A DNA stretch of 64,000 nucleotides, from contig NZ_CP176395.1 of the NCBI RefSeq assembly GCF_046244365.1, positions 5,642,001 through 5,706,000 on the forward strand, written 5' to 3'. The notes below the pieces were generated by a model. The model searched no databases. It was not told where the DNA came from and saw only the letters and a list, made by a program, of their open reading frames with translations. The first letter of the stretch is position 1. Every line of letters begins with the position of its first letter. This document shows positions 40,381-48,864 of the stretch, piece by piece. Source of the DNA: Paenibacillus_V sp046244365 (lineage in GTDB: Bacteria > Bacillota > Bacilli > Paenibacillales > NBRC-103111). A program made the translations under genes and the position numbers.

Positions 40381-41553
40381 TCAACCAACGTTTTCGATTA
40401 TCATCGCGACGCCTTGGCCGCCGCCGACGCAAAGCGAGGCTAGGCCGTAACGCTTGCCCCGTCTGCGAAGCTCGTAAGCAAGCGTCAGCAGCACGCGAGC
40501 GCCGCTCGCCCCCACGGGATGGCCGATGGCGACCGCGCCGCCGTTTACATTCGTGCGCTCGCGGGCTAATCCGAGCTCCCTCTCTACCGCCAAATATTGA
40601 ACGGCAAACGCCTCGTTAATCTCCGCCAGATCGATATCGGCGATCGACAAGCCGGCTCTCTGCAGGGCCATCCGGCTTGCCGGGACGGGTCCGATCCCCA
40701 TAACGGAAGGGTCGACTCCCGCAATCCCCCACGATACGATGCGCGCAAGCGGCTTGCGGCCGTTCAGCGCCCCTTCGCCCGCGATCACGAGCGAGACGGC
40801 GCCGTCGTTGATTCCGCTGGCATTGCCCGCCGTAACCGAGCCACCATCTTGGAACGCCGGCTTCAGACGCGCAAGCTTCTCCAGAGAGCTGTCAGACCGG
40901 ACAAGCTCGTCGAGCTCGACCGAGCGAATACCCTCTCGCGTTCGCTGCTGCACGGGCACGATTTCTTCCGCCAGCCGATCGCGAGCAGCTGCAGCGCGCG
41001 TATGGCTCAGAACGGCGAACGCATCTTGCTCGTCGCGCCCTATTCCGTAACGACCGGCCAAGTTTTCTGCCGTAATCCCCATGCCGCAGCCGATGTACGA
41101 ATCGGTCAACGTGCTCATCAGTACATCCTCCAGCTGGAACGTGCCGAGCTTCACGCCGCCGAAGCGGCCGGCAAAAGTGGCGTGCGGCGCTTGCGACATC
41201 GTCTCGACGCCGCCGGCCAGGGCGATGTTCGCCTCGCCCAGCCTTATGCTTTGCGCCGCCGAGATGACTGCCTGCAGGCCGGAGCCGCATAGCCGGTTCA
41301 CAACCATGGCGGGAGACTCTAACGGAACGCCCGCGCGCAAGCCGATATGCCGAGCCAGATAGGCTGCGTCCTTGCTGGATGGAATCACGTTTCCGTATAC
41401 AATCTGATCGATTTCTTCCGGAGCGACACCCGAACGCGACAACGCTTCCTTCGCCGTGACAAGTCCTAGCTCTACCGCCGGCGTATCCTTAAACGATTGT
41501 CCAAACCCGCCGAACGCGGTTCTGGCGCCGTCCAGTACGTATATTTCCTTCAT
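40381..41553 (-). CDS. Acetyl-CoA C-acetyltransferase (thiolase)
   Basis: 390 residues, full length. Catalytic Cys in VNRLCGSGLQAVISA, LAGGVETMSQAPH, NEAFAVQYLAVERELG, His in AIGHPVGASGARVLLTL and second Cys in SLCVGGGQGVAMI. It splits acetoacetyl-CoA into two acetyl-CoA (or the reverse). GAGGTTGAG precedes the ATG. It is the last gene of the scoA-scoB-bdh-hbd-thiolase operon and completes 3-hydroxybutyrate/acetoacetate breakdown. Confidence 0.95.
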   Translation of the reverse strand: MKEIYVLDGARTAFGGFGQSFKDTPAVELGLVTAKEALSRSGVAPEEIDQIVYGNVIPSSKDAAYLARHIGLRAGVPLESPAMVVNRLCGSGLQAVISAAQSIRLGEANIALAGGVETMSQAPHATFAGRFGGVKLGTFQLEDVLMSTLTDSYIGCGMGITAENLAGRYGIGRDEQDAFAVLSHTRAAAARDRLAEEIVPVQQRTREGIRSVELDELVRSDSSLEKLARLKPAFQDGGSVTAGNASGINDGAVSLVIAGEGALNGRKPLARIVSWGIAGVDPSVMGIGPVPASRMALQRAGLSIADIDLAEINEAFAVQYLAVERELGLARERTNVNGGAVAIGHPVGASGARVLLTLAYELRRRGKRYGLASLCVGGGQGVAMIIENVG

Positions 41554-41589
41554 ATTCTCAACCTCATTTGTCCTAGTATTGGCTAACGG

Positions 41590-42534
41590 TCATTCTTGTT
41601 TGGCGCGCAGCAATCTCTGCAGCGCCCGATCCCGCGCATCGGCTTTGTCCGATATTCCCGTTCCGTTCCCTACAGGATATGCATAAATGCCTTCCCCGCT
41701 CTTGAGCCCGAGCTTTCCTTCCGATACCTTATCCCGGATAAAACCGGGAGCGGAAGCTTCCTGAGACAGCTCCGGGAACAACCTTGCGCTTACCTTCTCC
41801 CATATATCGAGTCCGCCGTAGTCCGCGATTTCGAAAGGGCCGTTAAGCGCCCAGCGCAAGCCGGGGCCGGCCGTCATCGCCAGATCGATCTGCTCCGCGT
41901 CCGCGACGCCGGAGGAAAGCAGAAAGCTCGCCTCGCGCAGCACCGCCGCCTGCAGCCGGTTCGCGATAAACCCGGGGATATCCTTCCGCAGCACGACCGG
42001 CGTTTTGCCGCAATCCCGCAGCAATGCCTCCAGCTCCGTTACAAGCTCCGGCGCGGTTGAGGCGCCCCCTACAAGCTCGACCAGCGGAACGAGATGCGCC
42101 GGATTAAAAAAATGCGCGATAACCATCCGATCGGCAAATTTGTATCCTTCAGCCAGCATGTTCAAAGAATATGACGACGTATTCGACGCGATCACCGCAG
42201 AATCCTTTACGAGCGTTTCCAGCCGCCCGTACAGTTCGCGTTTGACGTCAAGCCGCTCCGGCGCCGCTTCGAACACTAGGTCCGCCTGGGAGACAGCTTC
42301 ACGCAAGTCCGACGTAAAACGGATGCGGTCGGCATTTCGGAAACGAGCGGCAGGCGCTTTGTTCTGTCCGTGATCAGAGGCCGACTTTGCCTCTATGTGC
42401 CGGTTTGCCGCATCGAGCGCCTCCCGATTAGGATCGTACAGGGAAACCGCAAACCCGTTACCTGCAAGCAGCATTGCAATCGCGTGGCCCATCGTACCCG
42501 CGCCAAGCACGGAAATGTTATGATATCGATGCAT
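41590..42534 (-). CDS. 3-hydroxyacyl-CoA dehydrogenase (3-hydroxybutyryl-CoA type)
   Basis: 314 residues. The NAD domain begins ISVLGAGTMGHAIAMLLAGNG; catalytic region SNTSSYSLNMLAEG and MVIAHFFNPAHLVPLVELVGG (catalytic His-Glu pair); C-terminal dimer domain GFIANRLQAAVLREA. It oxidises (S)-3-hydroxyacyl-CoA to 3-oxoacyl-CoA. GGGGGAA precedes the ATG. In the operon it gives a CoA-thioester route alongside the free-acid route of bdh; substrate length is not certain. Confidence 0.92.
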   Translation of the reverse strand: MHRYHNISVLGAGTMGHAIAMLLAGNGFAVSLYDPNREALDAANRHIEAKSASDHGQNKAPAARFRNADRIRFTSDLREAVSQADLVFEAAPERLDVKRELYGRLETLVKDSAVIASNTSSYSLNMLAEGYKFADRMVIAHFFNPAHLVPLVELVGGASTAPELVTELEALLRDCGKTPVVLRKDIPGFIANRLQAAVLREASFLLSSGVADAEQIDLAMTAGPGLRWALNGPFEIADYGGLDIWEKVSARLFPELSQEASAPGFIRDKVSEGKLGLKSGEGIYAYPVGNGTGISDKADARDRALQRLLRAKQE

Positions 42535-42580
42535 TCGGATATTCCCCCTTTTCTATGGTTCCTTGTGAATGCCGCACGTC

Positions 42581-43357
42581 TTACTGAACCGTATAGCCGC
42601 CGTCGACGACGAGCGTTTGACCGGTAATCCCCTTCGCTTGCTCGCTCGCTAAAAACAAGGCGCAATCGGCAATCTCGTCGACATCGAGCAGACGTTTTTG
42701 AGGAACCAGCGGATAGATGACCTGCTCCAGCACTTGCTCCGGCCGGATGCCGCGAACGCGCGCCAAATCTGCCAACTGATTGCGTACGAGAGGCGTATCG
42801 ACGTATCCGGGACAAATCGCGTTCGCCGTTATCCCGAATTCGGCCCCTTCCAGCGACGTCACCTTCGTTAAACCGAGCAAGCCGTGCTTGGCGCTGTTAT
42901 AGGCGGATTTACCGGAAAACCCGATCAATCCGTTTATCGACGCCATATTGACAATTCGTCCGAATCGCTGCCTCTTCATATGCGGAAACGCATGTTTAAT
43001 CGCGATGAAAGGCGCCGTCAGCATCATGCGCAGCATCTTCTCGAACATGTCCGTCGGAAACTCCTCGATCGGCGATACATACTGCATGCCGGCGTTGTTG
43101 ACCAGTACGTCAAGCCGTCCGAACCCCCTTACAGCCGCTTCTACAGCCCCGGCGATATCTTCCTCCCGCGTAACGTCGCAGCCGAACCCGAGGGCCGTGT
43201 ATCCGCCGGCAGCAAGCTCGGACGCCGTTTCCACCGCCAGCTTAGCATGCAGATCGGTGATGACGACGGCAGCTCCGTCAGCCGCAAACCGTTCCCCGAT
43301 CCTCCTTCCGATTCCGCTGCCTGCACCCGTAATCAGAACTACCCGTTTCGACGCCAT
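42581..43357 (-). CDS. 3-hydroxybutyrate dehydrogenase (SDR family)
   Basis: 258 residues. Cofactor motif LITGAGSGIGRRIGERFAADG, NNAG in VLVNNAGMQYVSPIEEFP, catalytic Ser in NMASINGLIGFSGKSAYNSAKHG with the YxxxK pair, and the BDH-specific C-terminus KRLLDVDEIADCALFLASEQAKGITGQTLVVDGGY. It oxidises (R)-3-hydroxybutyrate to acetoacetate with NAD+. AGAGGAG precedes the ATG at 43357. It sits between scoB and hbd; B. subtilis yxjF holds the same place beside scoAB. Confidence 0.92.
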   Translation of the reverse strand: MASKRVVLITGAGSGIGRRIGERFAADGAAVVITDLHAKLAVETASELAAGGYTALGFGCDVTREEDIAGAVEAAVRGFGRLDVLVNNAGMQYVSPIEEFPTDMFEKMLRMMLTAPFIAIKHAFPHMKRQRFGRIVNMASINGLIGFSGKSAYNSAKHGLLGLTKVTSLEGAEFGITANAICPGYVDTPLVRNQLADLARVRGIRPEQVLEQVIYPLVPQKRLLDVDEIADCALFLASEQAKGITGQTLVVDGGYTVQ

Positions 43358-43399
43358 AGGCAATCGCTCCTCTCTGCTAACGCAATCTTTGTTCTAGCA

Positions 43400-44065
43400 T
43401 CAATACGCATCCAGCTTCACGTTGCCGTCAACCGTAAGCTGAGGCTCGACCGCCCCGCGTATTTGCTCGACCGAGCAGCCGACGGCCGTTTCGACTAGCC
43501 GGAGCCCTTCCTCCGTGACGTCAAATACCGCCTGCTCGGTAATAATCCGGTGAACGACGTTTTTGCCGGTCAACGGCAAGCTGCAGCGATCCAGCAGCTT
43601 CGGCTTGCCGTGCTTCGTCAACAGTTCCATGATGACGACGACCCGCTTCGCGCCGTGTACGAGATCCATCGCCCCGCCCATCCCTTTTACCATCTGTCCC
43701 GGAATGACCCAGTTCGCCAAATGTCCTTCAGCCGAGACCTCCATCCCGCCCAAAATGGCAAGATCGATATGTCCGCCGCGGATCATCCCGAACGATTCGG
43801 CGGAATCGAAGTAGACCGCCCCCGTAACCGCAGTTACCGTTTCCTTGCCGGCATTAATCAAATCCGGATCGACCTGTTCGCTGGTCGGGTAAGGACCGAT
43901 TCCCAATAGCCCGTTTTCGGATTGCAGCATTACGTTCATGTCGCTAGGCAAATAATTGGCAACAAGCGTCGGCATTCCGATTCCCAAATTGACGTAGTAG
44001 CCGTCCTTCACCTCAAGTGCGGCGCGTCTCGCAATCTTCTCCCGCACGTTCATCGTCATACTCAT
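43400..44065 (-). CDS. scoB: 3-oxoacid CoA-transferase subunit B
   Basis: 221 residues. NLGIGMPTLVANYL, and the catalytic glutamate in LQSENGLLGIGPYPT; HIDLAILGGMEVSAEGHLANWVIPGQMVKGMGGAMDLV follows. With ScoA it moves CoA from succinyl-CoA to acetoacetate. AAGGAGG precedes the ATG. It is the second gene of the operon (43-base gap after scoA). Confidence 0.96.
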   Translation of the reverse strand: MSMTMNVREKIARRAALEVKDGYYVNLGIGMPTLVANYLPSDMNVMLQSENGLLGIGPYPTSEQVDPDLINAGKETVTAVTGAVYFDSAESFGMIRGGHIDLAILGGMEVSAEGHLANWVIPGQMVKGMGGAMDLVHGAKRVVVIMELLTKHGKPKLLDRCSLPLTGKNVVHRIITEQAVFDVTEEGLRLVETAVGCSVEQIRGAVEPQLTVDGNVKLDAY

Positions 44066-44108
44066 TCGAATCCTCCTTCGTTAGGTTCGGCACACTGGAC
44101 AAGAAGCC

Positions 44109-44798
44109 CTAGCGCGCCAGAGTCAGCCGCTCGATCCTTTTTTCCTGCTCTCCCCGGATGAGCCTCTGCACATAGATGCCCGGGGTGTGCACTGCTGCCG
44201 GTTCGATTTCGCCCGGTTCGGCCAATTGCTCAACTTCCGCGATCGTAATACGTCCCGCCGCCGCCATCATCGGATTGAAGTTTTGGGCCGTTTTGTTATA
44301 CACGAGATTGCCCATGCGGTCTCCCTTATGCGCCCGGATCAAGCTGAAATCCGCTCTAAGCGCGTGCTCCAAGACGTAGTCCCGGCCGTCGAACCGGCGA
44401 ACTTCCTTCCCTTCGGCGACAGGCGTGCCGACTCCGGCAGGCGTATAAAAAGCCGGTATGCCCGCTCCCCCCGCCCTGATCCGCTCCGCCAACGTTCCTT
44501 GGGGAACCAGCTCCGCCTCCAGCTCTCCGTCAATGAGCTGCCTTTCGAACGTTTTGTTCTCGCCTACGTAGGAAGCGATCATTTTTTTGATTTGCTTGTT
44601 TCGCAGCAGCAGTCCAAGACCCCAGTCGTCCACTCCGCAATTGTTCGAAATAACGGTTAGCCCGCTGACGCCCGAATCGGCAAGCGCAACGATCAAGCCC
44701 TCCGGGATGCCGACCAGCCCGAAGCCGCCGACCATTAGGGTCGCCCCGTCCGGGATATCCTTCACCGCTTCTTGAAAGGATGTGTAAATCGGTTTCAT
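44109..44798 (-). CDS. scoA: 3-oxoacid CoA-transferase subunit A
   Basis: 229 residues. Oxyanion/CoA motifs MVGGFGLVGIPEGLIVAL, ISNNCGVDDWGLGLLL, ELVPQGTLAERIRAGGAGIPAFYTPAGVGT. It forms the heteromeric transferase with ScoB. AAAGGAGG precedes the ATG. It is the first gene of the operon, 29 bases after the predicted start site of the sigma-54 promoter at 44839-44855. Confidence 0.96.
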   Translation of the reverse strand: MKPIYTSFQEAVKDIPDGATLMVGGFGLVGIPEGLIVALADSGVSGLTVISNNCGVDDWGLGLLLRNKQIKKMIASYVGENKTFERQLIDGELEAELVPQGTLAERIRAGGAGIPAFYTPAGVGTPVAEGKEVRRFDGRDYVLEHALRADFSLIRAHKGDRMGNLVYNKTAQNFNPMMAAAGRITIAEVEQLAEPGEIEPAAVHTPGIYVQRLIRGEQEKRIERLTLAR

Positions 44799-44838
44799 GC
44801 CGCAGATCCTCCTTTTAATGTCATCCGTCTATATCACA

Positions 44839-44855
44839 TGCAAGAATCGTGCCAA
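44839..44855 (-). promoter_or_regulatory. Sigma-54 promoter of the sco operon
   Basis: Minus-strand TTGGCACGATTCTTGCA matches the consensus TTGGCACRNNNNTTGCW at every fixed position, with -24 GG and -12 GC. Transcription would start near 44827. The gene for a sigma-54 activator lies next upstream. Confidence 0.92.
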
Positions 44856-44881
44856 TTGCTTAAGAAAACGATTATAGATTA

Positions 44882-44894
44882 GGCATGACATGCC
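44882..44894. promoter_or_regulatory. Candidate upstream activator site
   Basis: GGCATGACATGCC, a perfect 13-bp palindrome about 40 bp upstream of the -12/-24 element, with a further CATGCCC half site at 44898-44904. It is the only such palindrome in this intergenic stretch, so it is a likely binding site of the adjacent enhancer-binding protein. Confidence 0.5.
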
Positions 44895-45083
44895 GTTCAT
44901 GCCCTGTTTCGGCTTACCGGCCACGATCGCAAAAAGGCCGAGACTAGCAATACGGCGGATTGCCGCTCAAGTAAACGCGGCAGTGCGAAGGGCGCTGAAG
45001 CTGCACGACACGGAATATTTCCGATGATGCGGAATTATTCCGGATTCCTGGAATCCTATAGACCCGGAGCCGGTTTCCAGCCG

Positions 45084-45181
45084 CAGCAAGGATAAACGGC
45101 TTCGCCGTCCTTTTTGGGACAAGCACGTTTACCGAGATTTAGAGCGACTTCCCCGATATACTTCTGATAAATCAAAAAAAA
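45084..45181 (+). repeat. Dispersed intergenic repeat, copy D
   Basis: AAGGA (45088-45092) with TCCTT (45108-45112), enclosing TAAAC and a CGGC-TTC-GCCG hairpin; GTTTA (45127-45131) is complementary to TAAAC. It shares CCGAGATTTAGAGCGACTTC and GATATACTT with copy B. It ends in an A-run (45174-45181) that is the T-run of the adjacent minus-strand terminator. Confidence 0.8.
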
Positions 45182-45203
45182 CGCCCGGCTTATGCCAGAC
45201 GTT
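45174..45203 (-). terminator. Intrinsic terminator of the sigma-54 activator gene
   Basis: Minus-strand AACGTCTGGC, loop ATAA, GCCGGGCGTT, then T residues; 17 bases after the stop codon. The T-run coincides with the end of repeat copy D. Confidence 0.9.
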
Positions 45204-45220
45204 TCACGCGATCCATTCCT

Positions 45221-46687
45221 TTATTCTTCCTTCATGCTTGCGCCGTACTTTTCCAGCTTTTCGTAAAAAGCGGACTTGCTCATGCCGAGCCGTTTAGCCG
45301 CTTGAAGCTTGTCCCCCAAGGACTCGGCAAGCGCCTCACGAAGCAGCTGCCTCTCATGCGCCTCCATCGAGGATTTCCAGGAGCCTGAGAGCACGCGTTC
45401 TTCCCGGGCAAGAGCAAGTCCGTTAGCAGCCGCCGCTCGGACGCCAAGCACCTCCGGCGGCAAATCGCCGGCAGCTATGGCGTCTCCCTTCCTTATAAAG
45501 AGCGCCCGCTCCAGCACGTTCCTCAGCTCCCGGACGTTGCCGGGCCAGTCATATGCCTGCAGCAGCGCTGCCGCTTCGGGCGTGATGCCGGCGGCAGACA
45601 TACCCGTTTCGCTTTGCAGCTGGGCCAGCAGCTCGCGCGCCAGCTCCGGCACATCTTCCCGTCTTTCCCGAAGCGGCGGCACCTGAAGCACGATCACGTG
45701 AAGCCGGTAAAACAAATCGCGCCGGAATGCCCCCTCTTCCGCCAGCTTGCTCAAATCCCGGTTCGTCGCGGCTATAATCCGCACGTCGACAGGCTCCGGC
45801 TTAAGCGCCCCGACCGGCTCGATCTCTCTTTCCTGCAAGACGCGCAGCAGCTTCGCTTGCATGGTCAAAGGCAGCTCGCCGACTTCGTCGAGAAATAGCG
45901 TCCCTTTATCCGCCAGAGCAAACTTCCCCTTTTTCCCCTGCCTGCTGGCGCCGGTAAAGGAGCCTTCCTTATAGCCGAACAATTCGGATTCGAACAGCTG
46001 CTCCGGAATCGCCGCACAGTTGACGGCGACGAACGGTCCGTAAAAACGGGAGCTTTCGCGGTGGATGGCATGAGCGAACAATTCCTTGCCCGTTCCGCTT
46101 TCCCCGCTGATCAGGATCGTACTACCCGATTTTGCCGCCCTTGCCGCAAGAAGCTTGATGTCGGATAAAGCGTGGCTTGCGCCGACAATATGCGAAAAGC
46201 CGTATTTCGCGCCGGTAGCCGCCGTCTTTTTGTCTCGGGGATTCGAATGCAAATGCTTTTTGATTTCTTTATACTTCTCGTTCATCGCGAACAAGCGGTC
46301 GATATCGTCGAACATGATCTTGCCTACCACGGCCACCACTTCGCCGTCCGTAACGATCGGGATGCGGCTTGCGATCATCCAGTGCCCCTTGATCAGCTGC
46401 AGATCGCCGAATTCCGCCTTTCCCGTTTTTGCGACGATATGAAGCCTCGTATTATCGATTACCTCGGTAACATGCCGGCCCGACATCCCCGCAACCGTCT
46501 GATCGATGTAGGACGCATACGCTTCGTTGGCCGTCAAAATCACGCCGTTCGCATCCGCGATCACAACGCCCTCGTTGGCATCCTCCAAGGCGAACTTATA
46601 TAGACGAGCCGACTGTTCCGCCGATGTCGCCCGGTCGTTCGCGCTTCTGATCATCCGATGCACCCATCCGTTTTTGGCAAAACGCAC
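45221..46687 (-). CDS. Sigma-54-dependent enhancer-binding regulator (PAS-AAA+-Fis)
   Basis: 488 residues. A PAS sensor (about 25-130, ALEDANEGVVIADANGVILTANEAY) is followed by the AAA+ domain with Walker A GESGTGKE, the sigma-54 contact loop GSFTGA (about residue 245; the usual Ala is Ser), Walker B GTLFLDEVGELP, and R-finger region FRRDLFYRLHV. A Fis-type HTH closes the protein (LQAAKRLGMSKSAFYEKLEKYG). It remodels sigma-54 polymerase at -12/-24 promoters; the perfect promoter just downstream makes the sco operon its likely target. The PAS domain may sense a small metabolite. GTG start with AGGTGATG upstream. Confidence 0.94.
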   Translation of the reverse strand: MRFAKNGWVHRMIRSANDRATSAEQSARLYKFALEDANEGVVIADANGVILTANEAYASYIDQTVAGMSGRHVTEVIDNTRLHIVAKTGKAEFGDLQLIKGHWMIASRIPIVTDGEVVAVVGKIMFDDIDRLFAMNEKYKEIKKHLHSNPRDKKTAATGAKYGFSHIVGASHALSDIKLLAARAAKSGSTILISGESGTGKELFAHAIHRESSRFYGPFVAVNCAAIPEQLFESELFGYKEGSFTGASRQGKKGKFALADKGTLFLDEVGELPLTMQAKLLRVLQEREIEPVGALKPEPVDVRIIAATNRDLSKLAEEGAFRRDLFYRLHVIVLQVPPLRERREDVPELARELLAQLQSETGMSAAGITPEAAALLQAYDWPGNVRELRNVLERALFIRKGDAIAAGDLPPEVLGVRAAAANGLALAREERVLSGSWKSSMEAHERQLLREALAESLGDKLQAAKRLGMSKSAFYEKLEKYGASMKEE

Positions 46688-46779
46688 AATTCATCACCTA
46701 CGGTCCTTTTTTTCGCATATGGATATAGTATCATAACTCTTAGGGACGCAAAGGAAATATTGCGAAGGGGACGATTGCG

Positions 46780-47307
46780 ATGCCGCCCGAAGCGAAGAGC
46801 TTGCCGTTCAAGCCGCTTGAAAAGAAGCACGTCGTCAGACTGATTCTGGCTTTCCCCTCAGCCGTTGCCGGTTTTTGGCTCGTGGGACTTTTTACGATCA
46901 AGCCGCACCGCCACTCGGGTAACGGAAACCTCGGTCTTCTGGTCATGCCGCCCGTCGCATTCGTTTACGTATTGTTTTTGCTTGCGGCAGGAGCTGTACT
47001 TGTGAGATGGCTGGCAAACCGGAGCGAGCGCTTTCTCCTTGCGCTAATCGTACTGGCCGCCGCCATGCTTGCTTTGTGCTGCTGGATGGAAATCGCGTTT
47101 ATCGAACGGCTCATCGATCGGCTTGGGGGAAATGCAACCGTTCCGGACTCCCGGATTTATCGTTACCGGACGCTTAACCAGTACACGAATACTTTCTACT
47201 TTAATAGATGGACATTCTCGATCGGCTTCCTCTCCGCATTAATCGGCTGTACGGGAGGGACTCTTTTCTCTCGCCTTTACGCCGGGAGGAAAAATAAAAA
47301 CGGCTAG
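46780..47307 (+). CDS. Small membrane protein of unknown function
   Basis: 175 residues with four hydrophobic segments: about 20-40 (LILAFPSAVAGFWLVGLF), 50-75, 82-105 and 145-165 (FSIGFLSALIGCTGGTLF). A soluble loop (about 108-140) is rich in Arg, Tyr and Asn. There are no recognisable catalytic motifs or family. AAGGGGA precedes the ATG. It is divergent from the sigma-54 activator and convergent with the ceramidase-like gene, with 54 bases to the latter's stop and no clear T-run terminator. Confidence 0.75.
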   Translation: MPPEAKSLPFKPLEKKHVVRLILAFPSAVAGFWLVGLFTIKPHRHSGNGNLGLLVMPPVAFVYVLFLLAAGAVLVRWLANRSERFLLALIVLAAAMLALCCWMEIAFIERLIDRLGGNATVPDSRIYRYRTLNQYTNTFYFNRWTFSIGFLSALIGCTGGTLFSRLYAGRKNKNG

Positions 47308-47361
47308 TCTCCCGTACGGCAGCAAGCCGCATGAGAATCTAACCGTTTATCCGCTCGTCTT

Positions 47362-48654
47362 TTATTCGCTCCGGCTTCCCGCTAGCATATCGTCCACGGT
47401 CTTCTTGATGATCGCTTCGCAGGATGCTGTAAACGGCGAACAGAGGCCGAAATAATAGTGCGAATCGATCGCTTCGTAACCTCCCTCGACCAGCTGCTCC
47501 GCCGTCGGCACATAGCCGATCATGCCGTTGCTGTAGGCGACGGGAAGGACGGCGCCGGCCGAAGCGACCTTCACGTATAAGCCGTAATCCGCGACCATTT
47601 CGGCGTTCATGGAAAGAAGCGATAATCCTTCGGCAATATCGAGCCGCACGAGCTCGAGCGGAACCGCCTCACGCAGCAGCGCCCCGTCGTCCAGCAGCTG
47701 TCCGGCCCAATCGCTTACTCTCTTATCGTCTAAGGCAACCAGCTCTTCAAGCCTTTCCCTTGGCGGTACACTCTGGAACGGCAGCTCGCAAGCCGCATGT
47801 CCCCCGTTCAGCCTCCGAGCGGCAAGCGGATGCAGCGGCTCGGCGAGCACGCTGCCAACCGCTTCGGCAAGCCTCCCCCCAAGCTCCTTCACATCCGATT
47901 CATTGCCCGCATAAAATTGGCCGTCACGCACCAAAGCGGGCCGAATATCGCCGCAGCAGCCTTGCAGAAACAACGAGACCGCATCTCCGCCGAGCTGACG
48001 CTCAATTTCCGCCATCGCAAACCCGCTGAATTCTGCCGACAGCTTATTCGCATTTGTAACGGTAGGATGACAAGTATAATGAACGAACAGCGCTTTGGGT
48101 TCGCCTCCTGCCTTTCGGAAACGAACGACCGTTACCTCATCATCGTGAGGACCTGCCGGATTGGGCTCGAACAGCGCGCGTCCATCCACGATTTTGCGCC
48201 GGTTGACGCCGACGCTGCAATGGCCCCGTCCAAGCTCGGCGGTGACTGGCTCCATATTGGCTTGCGCCACTTCGACGCCCTCGTAAAGCTTTTCCTCTAG
48301 CGAACGAACGTAGTTTTCGTCCATTTGCCCGACCAGCGGCAGCTTGGCGGTCGTCTGGGGTCCGGAATGACTGTGCGAGGCGGCCAAAATCACATCTTCC
48401 TTCCGCAGTCCGAAGCGCTCGGCGAGCTTCGATCGCAATGGCTCCATACGCTCGTTCCCCCACCAGATTATATCGGCGGATGCGACAAGCTGCTTATGCA
48501 ATCCCCGTTCACTCTCCTGGCCAAACAGAGCGATGCGTAAAAAAATGGGGAGATTTACGCCCTCCATTGCGCCTTTACGTCCGCTGTAACCCGCAAGCGC
48601 AATGGGATATTCCGGTGTAATATCCCGTTTAGCCGTACCCAGCAGCAGCTCCAT
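47362..48654 (-). CDS. Neutral/alkaline ceramidase-like hydrolase
   Basis: 430 residues, matching the N-terminal catalytic domain of neutral/alkaline non-lysosomal ceramidase: GTAKRDITPEYPIALAGY at the start, SHSHSGPQTTAKLP (zinc histidines), FVHYTCHPTV, FLQGCCGDIRPAL and VAYSNGMIGYVPTAEQ. True ceramidases are about 650 residues and secreted; this one lacks a signal peptide and the C-terminal immunoglobulin-like domain, so it is probably cytosolic and hydrolyses another amide or a sugar-linked substrate. It is divergent from the GntR-SBP regulator. GAAGGATGGG precedes the ATG. Confidence 0.85.
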   Translation of the reverse strand: MELLLGTAKRDITPEYPIALAGYSGRKGAMEGVNLPIFLRIALFGQESERGLHKQLVASADIIWWGNERMEPLRSKLAERFGLRKEDVILAASHSHSGPQTTAKLPLVGQMDENYVRSLEEKLYEGVEVAQANMEPVTAELGRGHCSVGVNRRKIVDGRALFEPNPAGPHDDEVTVVRFRKAGGEPKALFVHYTCHPTVTNANKLSAEFSGFAMAEIERQLGGDAVSLFLQGCCGDIRPALVRDGQFYAGNESDVKELGGRLAEAVGSVLAEPLHPLAARRLNGGHAACELPFQSVPPRERLEELVALDDKRVSDWAGQLLDDGALLREAVPLELVRLDIAEGLSLLSMNAEMVADYGLYVKVASAGAVLPVAYSNGMIGYVPTAEQLVEGGYEAIDSHYYFGLCSPFTASCEAIIKKTVDDMLAGSRSE

Positions 48655-48697
48655 GTATAATTCCCATCCTTCCAGTCAACAATGATACCTGTATTAT

Positions 48698-48776
48698 AGT
48701 TGTATCTATTATTTTGTTCAATTGTTTTATGAAGAAATTTGTGCACTTGGAGGCGCGATACAAGTTCTATACAACT
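48698..48776. promoter_or_regulatory. Repeated half-sites between the ceramidase-like gene and the GntR regulator
   Basis: AGTTGTATC (48698-48706) faces GATACAAGT (48757-48765) and ATACAACT (48769-48776). The three related half-sites in the 210-bp divergent region look like an operator for the neighbouring GntR-type regulator; assignment is by position only. Confidence 0.35.
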
Positions 48777-48864
48777 CCTCCTTGACTTTCATGCCTACAT
48801 TCCCTCATCATAGATACATTAAAGCGGTGTATCCGCGCAGAAGAAACCGATTTTACAGGACAGG

